A DNA stretch of 64,000 nucleotides, from contig SPDT01000006.1 in NCBI GenBank assembly GCA_008477525.1, forward strand, positions 3,809,501 through 3,873,500. The letters run 5' to 3'. This stretch comes from Hypomyces perniciosus. Taxonomy: Eukaryota > Ascomycota > Sordariomycetes > Hypocreales > Hypocreaceae. Shown one piece after another: positions 36,301-46,658 of the stretch (positions are counted from its first letter, which is position 1; the number at the start of each line of letters is the position of its first letter). The translations under genes and the position numbers were made by a program. The notes under the pieces are model-generated. The model saw only the letters and a list, made by a program, of their open reading frames with translations. It had not been told where the DNA came from and searched no databases.

Positions 36301-38118
36301 CGATAAAAATGGTAAAAATGATCAAAATGGCAAGCTCAAGGCCAACCCTGACAAGGAGAGTTCCGAGCGGCCAACATCACCAGCATCACATTCTGGACGG
36401 TCATCTATTGAGGAGGAAAAGAAAGGCCCGCCTAAGCTCCGACTCAGCCCCGAGGAACTCCTTAAGTATGAGAGTGGTCTGCTCATCTTCAGGCTTTTGG
36501 AATCAGAAATGCCTGAAAGCCACAGCCACCTGGAGGTATTTGTCGATGACATGGCCTACCCATCATACACGTCTTCAACTGTGCATTCGAGGTCGCATAG
36601 ATTTGACGAGATTGGAGACTGCGTCATTCGTGAACTTGATTTCTCCCGACTGACGCTCAAAGCACGCAAGAAGGGCGATGACAAAGATGACACTTTGGCA
36701 TATCTGTCTGGCAACACTCTGGAAACGCTGAAACAATGCCTGGTAAGACGAAGATCATGCTGATTTATAATGCTCGAAATCCTTTACTGACATGCTGTCA
36801 GAACAACCCAACGACACTGAAGCTAAAGAGCGATGAGGGTAAGCCCGGCTGGGTCAAGGTTAGCCTCAAGTATATCCCAATTAAGATGGATCTCGATCCA
36901 AGCGAGAGCATCAACAACATGGGTAACCTGAGGGTGGACGTCTTGAGCGGCACGAACCTTCCATCCGCCGACAGGAACGGAAAGAGCGATCCCTATTGCA
37001 AGTTTGAACTGAATGGCACGGAGGTCTATAAGACCAAGATACAGAAGAAGACGCTTAATCCTGTGTGGAATGAGTTCTTCGAGGTCATAGTTCCATCAAG
37101 AACATCGGCGAAATTCCTCCTCAATTGCTACGACTACGACTTTGCCGATAAGCCCGACTTCCTTGGAGCGGCCCAGATCCCCCTTGAGTCCCTTGAGCCA
37201 TTCAGAGCATCCGAAATCGACTGCCCCCTGGATGGAAAGTCGGGAAGCATTAAGCTACGGATGGTTTTCCGTCCAGACTACATCACCCGAGCCAGGCAAG
37301 GAACCTCGACATTCCAGGGAACATTTGTCAGTGGAACTGGACGAATTGTCACTGGTGTTGCTGGAGTGCCTCTCAAGGGAGGTGTTGCAGTTGCTGGGGT
37401 AGTTGGCCACGGTGTCGGCAAGGGTGCTTCATTTCTGAAACGTGGAATCCTTGGAAAGAAGGAGCGAGAGGACGCCAATGGCTCACTCACGGACCTGATG
37501 GAGGTACCAACAATAGTGACCAACGGAAGTGACTATGTTGGCGGGAACGGCTCCCTTAGGCGCCCCTCGGGCTATGTGGATGACGGGTCCAGGGACATGC
37601 CGGAGCCTGTCGGCTCCAGTCATAGCAGGACCAGGAGCTTTGGCGGGTCTTCGGTTCATAGTGCTCTCGGCCCAGGTGCACCGACTGGCACAGCAACCTT
37701 TACTGTCGTCGGGGCGTCCGGATACTCGTTATCGACGGATTTGTACATCATCATCACGCAGATTTCGCCGAGGGAAAAAGTGGTGGGCAAGACGAAGCAC
37801 TACAAGTCGCCAACGGGGCATTGGAATTTTGACGAGACATTCAAGGTAAATTGCACGGCGGATGCGCAATTCAAGGTCGAGGCCAGGGGTGAGCATCTTT
37901 TCGGCAGCGATGACGGTCTAGGCGACCACCTATATGTGGTTGATGAGACGGGAACCGCTGCTCCGAAGGAGCTTAACATAGGTCAGGGAACAGTCGTTCT
38001 TAGGAGCACCTTTCAACCAGCGGAGCCAAGTGTCCCTGACAGCCCCAAGTCACACATGCGACGAAGCTTCCTAAGCAAGCGCGACGGACGGAGCCGGGGG
38101 ACGACGCCGGAGCCTTAA
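33382..38118 (+). CDS. Tricalbin: SMP plus multiple C2 domains, ER-plasma membrane tether
   Basis: Exons are 33382-33570, 33642-33954, 34008-36742 and 36802-38118, giving 1517 aa. A membrane hairpin lies at ~173-205 (IIIFACISSWLIAVLGGGLGW, then VLIIMAVCGTYY). The SMP lipid-transfer domain spans ~233-440 (SLEWINSFLVKFWPIYQP to PGLEKFILEQI). C2 domains start near 450, 593, 732, 990 (degenerate) and 1118, with Ca2+-type Asp motifs such as FAGTVDPYAVL, FGKSDPYVRV and GKSDPYCKF. A C2-like tail begins near 1370. Between the third and fourth C2, an acidic/lysine linker carries four tandem 9-residue DKSAPRNSV units. Tricalbins hold cortical ER to the plasma membrane and move lipids. The N-terminal 167 residues are soluble. 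Confidence 0.95.
36194..36301 (+). repeat. Four 27-bp in-frame repeats in the tricalbin linker
   Basis: Encodes DKSVPGNSI, DKSAPRTSV, DKSAPRNSV and DKSAPRNSI in tandem. The third-position differences between copies show that the array is not brand new. Confidence 0.9.
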
Positions 38119-38941
38119 AAAGGGTGTCCGTTTTGGACGGTATGGGATGACTTTTAACGTTGCTTTCATTTTTCATCCGCTGGAGTCGTGGCGATGATGT
38201 CTTCAGACTGTTGAAGTAATACGATGGTCTTGCCATTGCTCTATGTTGCTTCTCATATGTGTGATTCCCTTTCTCGTTTTGCGTTGGTTACACGTTGATA
38301 TCTAGCTGGGGGTTATTCACAATGGGACAGGAGGGGGATTCCAACAGGGCCTTGTCGTAGGGGAATAAGCAAGAATTCATCGACGTTGGATAGTTTCGAA
38401 AGGCCACGGCGTTAAAGGAGCGAAACGGAACGCAGAAAACAGTTATCAATTTTATAGTGTTTTTCAATGTTGTGTAAATACTTGTAGTATTCTTGCTAAT
38501 TCTCTTTTTGAATGATAGTAGTATATAGTAGCAGTTGAAGTCAGGCGACAAGGCATCATTCGCATTCTGTGGTGGTTCAAGGGCAGTGCTGAGTAAGCCG
38601 ACAGCCTATTGCCTATTAGGTACTAACCCAGTAGTATTAGTCAGAGAGCTTGAGTGCTCAGCAGTGACGCGCGAGACGGAAGCTGCCTGACCCTCTGCCA
38701 ACGACTACTGCCAGCCTGCCTGCCTTCTGGGGATCCATCTTATCAAGCTCCAACAATCCTCAATCCTCAATCCTCACGAGGGGCGTCTTCAACACCACAG
38801 CATCACAACAGCCGCGTTAGTTCGACCCTTATCAGCTTGCGGGGTTTTTCTATCCGCATTGTGGACATTGATTCGACCTTGACGGCCCTTCTGACGACAC
38901 CTGAGCCTCTCCCACATAGACAGAACAGACAGACAATCAAG
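38119..38941. other. Intergenic
   Basis: About 0.8 kb between the tricalbin stop and the Pre2 ATG, both on plus. The first half is AT-rich 3' flank. The part from about 38690 is CT-rich with ATCCTCA repeated three times near 38755-38775. No further gene is seen. Confidence 0.6.
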
Positions 38942-39864
38942 ATGGATTCCCTCGTGGCAAAATACAGCCGGCCGGCGTACGAGCACAATGAGCCTCTCGA
39001 GGAGGAGGAGTTTGCCCAGGAGCTGATGGACCCTGCCGCCCACCTCTCGCTCAACTTTGCCATGCCCCCCATTGCTCAGGTAAGTCGTCCACATACATGC
39101 ATATATGATATGGCATCATGAGCTGACTGACTGACCTCTGGTAGCCATCTGCCTGGCTCCGCGCAGCTACCGACGACCGCGCAAACCCCAACTGCCCCAT
39201 CAAAATCGCCCACGGCACAACAACGCTCGCCTTCCGCTTCCAGGGCGGCATCATCGTCGCCACCGACTCGCGAGCCACGGCTGGCAACTGGATCGCCTCG
39301 CAGACCGTCAAGAAGGTCATCGAGATCAACAGCGTCCTGCTGGGCACCATGGCCGGCGGTGCCGCCGACTGTCAGTACTGGCTCGCCTGGCTGGGTATGC
39401 AGTGTCGTCTGCACGAACTGCGCCATAAGCGCCGCATCAGCGTCGCGGCCGCCAGCAAGATCCTCGCCAACCTGATCTACAGCTACAAGGGTATGGGGCT
39501 TAGCATGGGCACCATGTGTGCGGGCGTGACGAAGGAGGAGGGCCCTGCGCTGTATTACGTCGACAGCGACGGCACAAGGATGGCGGGTAATTTGTTCTGT
39601 GTGGGCAGTGGCCAGACGTTTGCGTATGGTGTGTTGGACTCGGAGTATAAGTATGACTTGAGCACGGAGGATGCGCTGGAGTTGGCGAGGAGGAGTATCC
39701 TGGCTGCGACGCACCGTGATGCTTACTCTGGTGGATTCATCAACTTGTACCACGTCAAGGAGGAGGGATGGGTCAAGCATGGCTTCAATGACACGAACCC
39801 CATCTTCTGGAAGACGAAGCTGGACAAGGGCGAGTTCTCAAACGTCACGAGCGCGCTGGAGTAG
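38942..39864 (+). CDS. PRE2: Proteasome subunit beta type-5 (chymotrypsin-like)
   Basis: Exons are 38942-39079 and 39145-39864, giving 285 aa. The propeptide ends at HG, followed by the mature N-terminal threonine ([11 protein letters not shown]), which is the catalytic nucleophile. The conserved [16 protein letters not shown] contains the active-site Asp, and the downstream [11 protein letters not shown] and RDAYSGG motifs are typical of beta5. The propeptide is about 75 residues, normal for Pre2. The subunit forms part of the 20S core and cleaves after hydrophobic residues. It converges on Qri7 with 263 bp between stops. Confidence 0.97.
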
Positions 39865-40127
39865 AGGAAACATCACTTGGACGAAGAGCAATAAAAGATT
39901 GACGAGGGCCTTTTCACGCTGCGTCAAATATAACTCTATACAACAACAAACATCAATAAGAAAGATGGATCTGTTTTGCACAACTGAGCTGTGATATACC
40001 ATCACTGCATTCTTCCATGTGATGTTGTTATAATCTATACGGTACTTCGTACAGTATTGTTACATGCTACTCTATCATACAACATTCATCGTAAACATCA
40101 TCTCATACTTGAATTACATCAGGGGTA

Positions 40128-41510
40128 TCATTCATCATCCTTCCTCCTCACCCATCCATCCACACCCAATATCCCATCCCCAACCTCCGGATCCATCGGC
40201 CACTTCCCAATCGGCAAAACCGACAGGTCAGAACAATACCCAGCCTCGAACATCTCCAAGCCCGCCCAGGCAATCATGGCCGCATTGTCGGTACACAGCT
40301 CCACAGGCGGCGCCACGATCTCCATGTCGGGAAACCCACGCACCGCGAGCGTCGTGCGGAGAACGTGCATCAGAAACCGATTGCTGGCCACGCCGCCGGC
40401 TACCACGAGGGTTTTGGCGCAGCGCAGACTGGGGACATCCTCAAGCGCGAGGACGAGTCGGCTGACGAGGTGTTGGAAGGCCGCGCGGAGGGTGTGTCTG
40501 GCCAACGCGCGGCGCTCATCTAGGGACATGGCATCCGCGCTGGCGTCGGCGATGCGGTGGACGTGCATGTGGATGCTGGCGAACGAGTAGGCGAGCTTGC
40601 GAGAGTTGCGGAAGGGCAGGGGGATGGACCAGGAGTGGCCAGAGGGGACGTCTTGGATCTCTGCGTGCCGGGATGCAGCGGGTTGGAAGAAAGCCTCGTA
40701 GTCGGCGGTGGTGTCTGCGCCAGGGGGGAAGGCGAAGGATTCGAGCATGCGGCCGTACATGACGTCCGGGCTGGCCTCGAGGACAGAAGGGGGGAGAATG
40801 ACGCGCGCGGTTTGGTCGAGGAGGTTGCCGATGGCGATGTCGGCGGTTGTGGCGATGATGCGGTGGTTGGTGAGGCTAGAGGAGTGGACGAGTTGCGTAT
40901 GGCCGCCCGAGACGAGGAGGGAGAGGAAAGGGAAGTCTGGTCCTGCTTCGCCAACCTCTCTGGGCGCGTTCTCGTGCTCTGCTGTTTGCTTCGCTATCGC
41001 CAGGGCGCGAACGAGGCGCGGCGTCAGGGCGTGAGCTTGCATATGATGGACGCCGATCAAGGGCACTCCCCAAGCGACTGCCAGGCCCTTGGCCATGTTC
41101 AATCCCACGGCCAGGTTTGTCATGATGCCCGGCCCTCGCGTCGCGCAGACAAAGTCTGGAACCTTCTTCTTCTTCTTCTTCTTCTTTCCAGAGAGATATG
41201 CGCCATCTTCCTGATCTGGCAGACTCGCCAACGCTCTGCGCACCAGCGGCGCCAACGACCCGTTGTGGCTCTCAATCGTCACGATGGGGTTGATGCCCTT
41301 GAAGGCGCGGTTGTCGGAGGAGACGCGCTCGTTGAAGAGAAGAGAGGTGCGTCCATCGCGGGTTCGGGAGAGGACGGCTACCGCAGTGTCGTCGCAGGAC
41401 GTCTCGATGGCGAGTGTCACCAAAGAGCGATGATTTCGATGGGAGATTAGACTGCTAATGCGCTGTGCGAGCTGTGGCTGCGGCCGGAGGCAACATCTTG
41501 GGCGTAGCAT
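40128..41510 (-). CDS. QRI7: Mitochondrial tRNA N6-threonylcarbamoyladenosine transferase, Qri7/OSGEPL1
   Basis: A single exon of 460 aa from the ATG at 41510. The N-terminus MLRPRCCLRPQPQLAQRISS is basic and Arg-rich, a likely mitochondrial presequence. Kae1/Qri7/TsaD core motifs are LAIETSCDDTAVAV, ATRGPGIMTNLAVGLN, the metal-binding HMQAH (~155), LLVSGGHTQLV, and VVAGGVASN. HMQAH rather than HMEGH fits the Qri7 branch better than cytosolic Kae1. The enzyme transfers threonylcarbamoyl to A37 of ANN-decoding tRNAs. An eight-lysine run at ~109-116, from a CTT/AAG microsatellite, lies just before VPDFVCATRG and is unusual. Confidence 0.93.
   Translation of the reverse strand: MLRPRCCLRPQPQLAQRISSLISHRNHRSLVTLAIETSCDDTAVAVLSRTRDGRTSLLFNERVSSDNRAFKGINPIVTIESHNGSLAPLVRRALASLPDQEDGAYLSGKKKKKKKKVPDFVCATRGPGIMTNLAVGLNMAKGLAVAWGVPLIGVHHMQAHALTPRLVRALAIAKQTAEHENAPREVGEAGPDFPFLSLLVSGGHTQLVHSSSLTNHRIIATTADIAIGNLLDQTARVILPPSVLEASPDVMYGRMLESFAFPPGADTTADYEAFFQPAASRHAEIQDVPSGHSWSIPLPFRNSRKLAYSFASIHMHVHRIADASADAMSLDERRALARHTLRAAFQHLVSRLVLALEDVPSLRCAKTLVVAGGVASNRFLMHVLRTTLAVRGFPDMEIVAPPVELCTDNAAMIAWAGLEMFEAGYCSDLSVLPIGKWPMDPEVGDGILGVDGWVRRKDDE
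41163..41187. repeat. (CTT)n microsatellite inside QRI7
   Basis: A nearly pure CTT run on the plus strand reads as AAG codons on the minus strand and encodes the polylysine insertion in the Qri7-like protein. Confidence 0.85.
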
Positions 41511-41970
41511 CAAGCGAAGAGCAGCTACCTTTGGGGAGGGATTGGCTGTGGTGGTGGAAGTGGAAGTGAAAGAAGAGTGTGGTGATTTTGTGATGCCGTC
41601 GTCAAATTCTTACGGTCCGGCGTTTCGTCCCTTCCATGGGCCGGGACATCGGAGCTGTGGGGCCCCGATCATCAGACACCCTCCGCTCTTGTACATACTC
41701 CGTACGGACACGCGAATGGATCTCGGATTCCCCATACTATAGCTATTAGAAAAAAATCTTCTTCTCTTTCTATGTATAATATCTATTTTTGAACTTTCCC
41801 GAGAAGCTCGCCCTGAGCTTATGATGCTAGCTAAAACGCCAGATGTTAATGCAGTAGCTAATCAATACATGCCAACCCATCCGTATACATACATGCAACT
41901 CTTGCAACCTCTATTGTCTTTCATCGTTACTCCGTGTATCGCTTGCTGAGTTCTTCTTCTGTCTTCACTC
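41511..41970. other. Intergenic
   Basis: A 460-bp region upstream of QRI7 and downstream of the 1447-aa gene. TACTCCGTACGGA near 41697 combines two motif halves. The rest is AT-rich. No gene is seen. Confidence 0.6.
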
Positions 41971-44900
41971 TCACACAAAATTCACCCACTCGCATTTACA
42001 GCCTCCAGTTCCACCGTCGAAACCTCCAAACTTGGCGTCTCCACTGCCGCGGTGGTTGATCCATGTCCCGCCAGCAGCCATGTTATTTGCCAGAAGCTCT
42101 GCTTTCTCCACGTCGGGCTTTTGTCGATCATTCATTGGCCACTCCCAGACGACTTTCTGGTTGGGATTACCGCCGTGTGTATCCAGCGTCACCGTGACGG
42201 GGTACGGCATCGTCCCTGGTCGGATCAACTCAGTTGAGTTGTTGATACCGCCGTTGGCATTTGGTGCCAGCAGGGACGAGCTGTTCTGGTCCAACTTGCG
42301 CGTCCAAATCTGCACAAGCATGCGAGTCTGTGCCCACGTAACCAGGAAATTCGCCTCAGTCTTGCTGCAGCCGCCATCCTCATCCAGTGGCACATTTCCC
42401 TGACTTGTATTGTTAACCACCGTAACAGATTTGAGAAAGATTGTCCGCTTGAAGTATGTGTAAAAGGCGTAGCGCTCCGTCGGTAGGCCGCGATCGTACA
42501 GTCTAACAGGCTGCTGAACTGGATTCGGGAGCATGACTGCCGGTTGGGGTGTATCATCAGATTCCAAGTCTGGCTTAGGAAGGATGTCGGTCAGATTGAT
42601 ATTTGTGGCGGTATTAGCTCTACGACTCAAGCTTGGAAAGTCGACCGTGTCGTTGACGGATTTGAGGATGCTGATAAAGAATGGTGCTGGCTCTCCAGCC
42701 TTCTCATTGGATTGGACACTGTCAGTGGTTTCACCTAGGAACCACATCTCCTTGAAAGACGGCGGGCTGGGACTCGGGTTGAATCCATCGATTGGCGAAT
42801 CCCTTGCTTGAAGTGTGCCACTCACAACCAAGCCTCTCTTCTGTGTATCTCGACGAGAAATGGGAGTGGGTGGAGAGCCGTTCGGAATATCCCAGGACTT
42901 CTTGGTGCTGTTGTCCCATTGAATCTGGAAAATGACCGTTGGTTGGTTTGGTTTATATGGAGCCACAGACTCTTGATCGTCCTTCGGCAGGGAACAGCTC
43001 CACAACGTGGATGGTTCGGTGCAGCCGCTCCTGGCAACAGTGTTATCCGGAGCAACTACAGTCAGCACTCCGGTTGGCATGGGAGGAAAATCCGTAAGGT
43101 TGACCCAAATAGACGGTGCTTCGTGATTTCCGTGCTGCTTAGTGAGCACGACAGCCAGGACGACAGCCAAAATAATGAGGGAAATGAGCGCTGTAATGAT
43201 TCCCATCCAGATCCTCCTCTTCTTGCGCCCCTCTGGTCCCGCTCGACCAAAGCATCCTTTTTTAGGGATGCAGCCTCGGCCCCTCCAGAAACCGCCAATT
43301 CGTCTTGCAACTACCTCCTCTTTCTCGTGTCGACGTCGCTCACGCTCAACCCTGTGAGCACGACCCGGTACTGCTTGAGCGTGCTCCTGTGGCAAATATG
43401 TCCCCGCTGGTCGATTGGGAAGCGGCTCTACATATCCGTATTCACTAGGCAGAGCTGCATCCCCTGACCAGTTCACGGGTCCAGAGCGAGGCTCACTTGA
43501 AGGATACGCTCTATCTGTGTTCTTTTGAAGACGTGCTGGAGTGCGGCGGTGCTCACTAAGATGCAGTCCAACTGGCTGCGCCAGGTAAAGCTCCGGGGAA
43601 TGGCGTTGTGCCGCTCGAGTATCATCCTCAGATAGACAAGATCCTGTTGAGGAAGTTGGAGACATAGAAAAACGACTCGGTTGCCCTGGTACATGGGGCC
43701 CACACGCGGGACTTGATGGCACTGCTGCTTGACTTCGTCCTTCCAAGGTATGCGTTCTCACAGGCTGCGTTACGGCCGGTGTCTCCTCAATGTCTTTAAT
43801 CGACACAAACATGGCACCCGGTCGGTTTGGCAATGGTACTCCGTTGGCATTCCTCGCGATTTGTTCGGTCTGTAGCGCTTCCCGTGAAGATGACGCAGTG
43901 GTTCCAGAGGAGGGTACAATAGGAACCTCGCTCCTTTTCCCAGATCCTTGGGATGTTATCGTTGATGCAAGCCCAGAGGTTGCCGCATTATGGAATTGTT
44001 TATTCAATTGATGATCCGGTGGGAACACAGCTTGGTACCGAACTGGAGCGTCAAGCTGTTTCTTAGGTGGCGAGTACGGTGGTGGGTAATCCGCAGGGAT
44101 ATCATCCGTTGTCCAAATCTGGCTTTTTTCTCGCGGAGTGTTTCGGGCAGGGGGTTCACATAGGGCCTCTGTTGCATTCACATGAGGTGATGGCGTTCGT
44201 CGCGGCGTGGGTATGCGAAGGATAGGTGTTGAGTTCATTTGGACGCGGTCAATCACAACTGGTTGCTGCTGCTCTCGCGTGTTCAACTCGGCGAGAGCCA
44301 GAACCGATCGTTCTGGTGTTGCCCGTGATACATCTGAAATTTGAATATTGGATCGGGATGGCGGGGTCTGCTGCGAAGTGAGCACCCGAACAACCGGTGC
44401 TTGCACTTGTGGCCAGAACGGATTTGGCGGAGGCGTATGTTGGTGCTCAGTTAGATGATTGTTACCTTCCAGTGATTGCTGCTGTTTGAAGTCATTCGAT
44501 GAAGATGTGTACAGAGTGGCCTCAGTTTTTGAGGAAGACGCGTATGTGGGTGACTTTTCGGTATGTATCCGCGGAAGTTCATCTCTCTCACTCTTGGGTG
44601 GTGCTAGATGTGTCGGGTCTTGTTTGATCGTGTCCCCTTTGGCAAGTTTCCCTAGCACATCCGTTGCCAAGGTTATAAGGATACCACTGCCGTTGATACC
44701 GACCGCATCAGTTGGCTGGCCAGCGTGATCCTCCTTGGTGTAAATGGCTCCAAGTCCCTTTGCCCCATTGGGCTTTGACTCCCCCATATGGGCATATGTC
44801 GACGGATTCTGCCCCTTTTCTCGGGTTAGCAGAGACAAGGGCACACGACTATCCTCGATCTTGGTGGTGTTTAACGCCAGCTGTTCTGTTCTCTCCGTGG

Positions 44901-46314
44901 GTGCCGTCAAGTATACGTTGGTTGTGACAACTTTCCATGGTTGCTGCTCCATTTTCTCCTTTGGAGAAACCACAAATGCTCGCTCTCCAGTATTTCGCTG
45001 TTGAGGTCCTCTCTCCTCCATTCTCTCCTCCATTTTCTGCTTTCGGCTTGAGAAAGACATACTCTTGTCCAAAAATGGCGTGACTACATGGTGATCCCAC
45101 CACCCCATAGCTCGTGACCCGGCGCTATCGGGCGTACGTGCCGATATCTTTCCCATGGGAGATTTCATAGGGGTGTTGCCATCCTCTTCAAAGAGCGTGC
45201 AAGGTGTGCTAGAGTCATCGTCTTCTTCTGCAGTTCTTCTCAGTTCCAGGCTAATCACTCTCTGATGATGCGTTTTCTTGTAGTTAGCTGGGAGAGCGGG
45301 CACAGGTGGGACTTCGGTGTTGGTGACGCCGAGACCGATGCCAGGCATCGTGGCTTGTGAATATAGACTTGATGTGCGTCGAATATTGCTGAATGAGCAG
45401 GCAGTATCGGGCGTATCCGGAGACCATACCGACTTCGGTTGGTTGGCATCAGAAAAGGGATTCGACTGATTAGCAGCAATCCTTGGTGAAATTATTTGTC
45501 TGTTTTTCAGGCCGATTGGTGTGTGGATGGTGTTGACGGTGGCTGTCAGAGGGTCAATACCACGACTAGCCAACTCATCGGACGGTAGAGTAATCCCGAT
45601 GACAATTGGCCGATCCTCTGGAGAAAGGTCCTGGTCCGGGGAACGAGCCTCTGGTCGAGGGGACGTAGCATCTTGGTTTTGGCCTCTCTTCTTTAGCCAG
45701 TTCCAACTTCCAACAGATTCCTCGTTCGGAGACCCCTCGAGAGCTCTTAACGCAGCAGCATCGACGAACTTGGGTGCTCGTACAGCTGGGGACCGCATTT
45801 GGCTCGCAATATTGTTTTGCCTCCGAAGTTTTGTCATATCCGTGATCAACTTGATCCCAAACTTTGCATTTTGTGCTTTCTGTCGCCTTCTGGACGTTAG
45901 GCGGCTGATTTTGCCCACAGAGCGTCTCGATGCTTTTGAGCTGATGTGTCTGTTGCTCCGTGGTTGAACAGGGATGGGGGTAGAGGGGGGTGCCAGTAAG
46001 CCTGGGCGCATATTGGCATAGATAGGGGAGAGGTCGCCGCAAGACTCGGTTGGTGAGTGGTCGGTATCGATTGGGGAAGAACTACAGGAGTCTGTAGGTG
46101 AGTTGCTAGTTTCTGTATTCACAGGCTTAGCATCAGTGGAGGAAGGCTTCGTGTTGGTAGCAGACAAGTGCTCGCCGACATCGATGAGTGTGACCACATC
46201 ATCGTCCTCCCACTCTTCCCAATCATCCACGTCGTGTTTTGGTGATGAGTAGTTTGTAGCGATTTCTCTGCCATAGACTGGCTCAGAGCTGCTGTTGTTG
46301 CTTCTTGGTAACAT
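41971..46314 (-). CDS. Large single-pass membrane protein of unknown function, 1447 aa
   Basis: One uninterrupted exon from the ATG at 46314 (MLPRSNNSSSEPVYG). Residues 1-~1000 are low-complexity and rich in Ser, Thr, Pro and Gln, with an acidic patch DDWEEWEDDD near 30 and basic KASRRSVGKISRLTSRRRQK at ~135. Lys/Arg-rich residues (KKRR) precede one transmembrane helix (WMGIITALISLIILAVVLAV) near 1035-1060. About 390 residues follow with N-glycosylation sites, conserved-looking aromatic strands (YAFYTYFKRTIFL; FLVTWAQTRMLVQIWTRK) and a Cys-rich end GGCKCEWVNFV. A long cytosolic tail and an extracellular domain (type II-like or N-in) are inferred. I recall similar fungal proteins only as uncharacterised. 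The positive-inside rule supports N-terminus in the cytosol. Confidence 0.85.
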   Translation of the reverse strand: MLPRSNNSSSEPVYGREIATNYSSPKHDVDDWEEWEDDDVVTLIDVGEHLSATNTKPSSTDAKPVNTETSNSPTDSCSSSPIDTDHSPTESCGDLSPIYANMRPGLLAPPSTPIPVQPRSNRHISSKASRRSVGKISRLTSRRRQKAQNAKFGIKLITDMTKLRRQNNIASQMRSPAVRAPKFVDAAALRALEGSPNEESVGSWNWLKKRGQNQDATSPRPEARSPDQDLSPEDRPIVIGITLPSDELASRGIDPLTATVNTIHTPIGLKNRQIISPRIAANQSNPFSDANQPKSVWSPDTPDTACSFSNIRRTSSLYSQATMPGIGLGVTNTEVPPVPALPANYKKTHHQRVISLELRRTAEEDDDSSTPCTLFEEDGNTPMKSPMGKISARTPDSAGSRAMGWWDHHVVTPFLDKSMSFSSRKQKMEERMEERGPQQRNTGERAFVVSPKEKMEQQPWKVVTTNVYLTAPTERTEQLALNTTKIEDSRVPLSLLTREKGQNPSTYAHMGESKPNGAKGLGAIYTKEDHAGQPTDAVGINGSGILITLATDVLGKLAKGDTIKQDPTHLAPPKSERDELPRIHTEKSPTYASSSKTEATLYTSSSNDFKQQQSLEGNNHLTEHQHTPPPNPFWPQVQAPVVRVLTSQQTPPSRSNIQISDVSRATPERSVLALAELNTREQQQPVVIDRVQMNSTPILRIPTPRRTPSPHVNATEALCEPPARNTPREKSQIWTTDDIPADYPPPYSPPKKQLDAPVRYQAVFPPDHQLNKQFHNAATSGLASTITSQGSGKRSEVPIVPSSGTTASSSREALQTEQIARNANGVPLPNRPGAMFVSIKDIEETPAVTQPVRTHTLEGRSQAAVPSSPACGPHVPGQPSRFSMSPTSSTGSCLSEDDTRAAQRHSPELYLAQPVGLHLSEHRRTPARLQKNTDRAYPSSEPRSGPVNWSGDAALPSEYGYVEPLPNRPAGTYLPQEHAQAVPGRAHRVERERRRHEKEEVVARRIGGFWRGRGCIPKKGCFGRAGPEGRKKRRIWMGIITALISLIILAVVLAVVLTKQHGNHEAPSIWVNLTDFPPMPTGVLTVVAPDNTVARSGCTEPSTLWSCSLPKDDQESVAPYKPNQPTVIFQIQWDNSTKKSWDIPNGSPPTPISRRDTQKRGLVVSGTLQARDSPIDGFNPSPSPPSFKEMWFLGETTDSVQSNEKAGEPAPFFISILKSVNDTVDFPSLSRRANTATNINLTDILPKPDLESDDTPQPAVMLPNPVQQPVRLYDRGLPTERYAFYTYFKRTIFLKSVTVVNNTSQGNVPLDEDGGCSKTEANFLVTWAQTRMLVQIWTRKLDQNSSSLLAPNANGGINNSTELIRPGTMPYPVTVTLDTHGGNPNQKVVWEWPMNDRQKPDVEKAELLANNMAAGGTWINHRGSGDAKFGGFDGGTGGCKCEWVNFV

Positions 46315-46627
46315 TGTTGCGAGTCTCTGCCGCAAACATTCGAAGTGAGAGACGTGAGAAACGTGAGCGTGAAATCGTTGATCGTTTGTCTAGTGATCAT
46401 GTGTTCTGTGAAGGTCGGACTTGGAAACAAGGAATTACCATCACGAGCTCCAGGCTAGGTGACAAAAGAATAGTGCGACTGTTGGCGTGAAGGTGAGGCC
46501 GTCTAAGAAAAGAATGACAAAGATGCACGAAGAGAGCACAAAGAGCACGCGAGAGAAGGGAAAAGTGAAGAAAGAAAGTAGGCAACCTATTCCGACAATA
46601 GGTCACGGGCAAATATTGTCAATGAAT

Positions 46628-46653
<26 letters not shown>
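46628..46653. repeat. (GA)n microsatellite
   Basis: About 13 GA units running into AAGAAG purine sequence. It lies about 310 bp upstream of the 1447-aa gene start, in its promoter region. Confidence 0.9.

Positions 46654-46658
<5 letters not shown>

Noticed and set aside
40557..41450. 297-codon plus-strand frame
   Set aside because: Antisense shadow of the Qri7 gene; Gly/Glu/Arg-rich translation of GC-rich codons.
45521..45967. 148-codon plus-strand frame
   Set aside because: Antisense shadow of the 1447-aa gene.
46315..46335. N-terminal extension of the 1447-aa protein from a TTG codon
   Set aside because: Nuclear fungal genes rarely start at TTG; the ATG at 46314 follows seven codons later.
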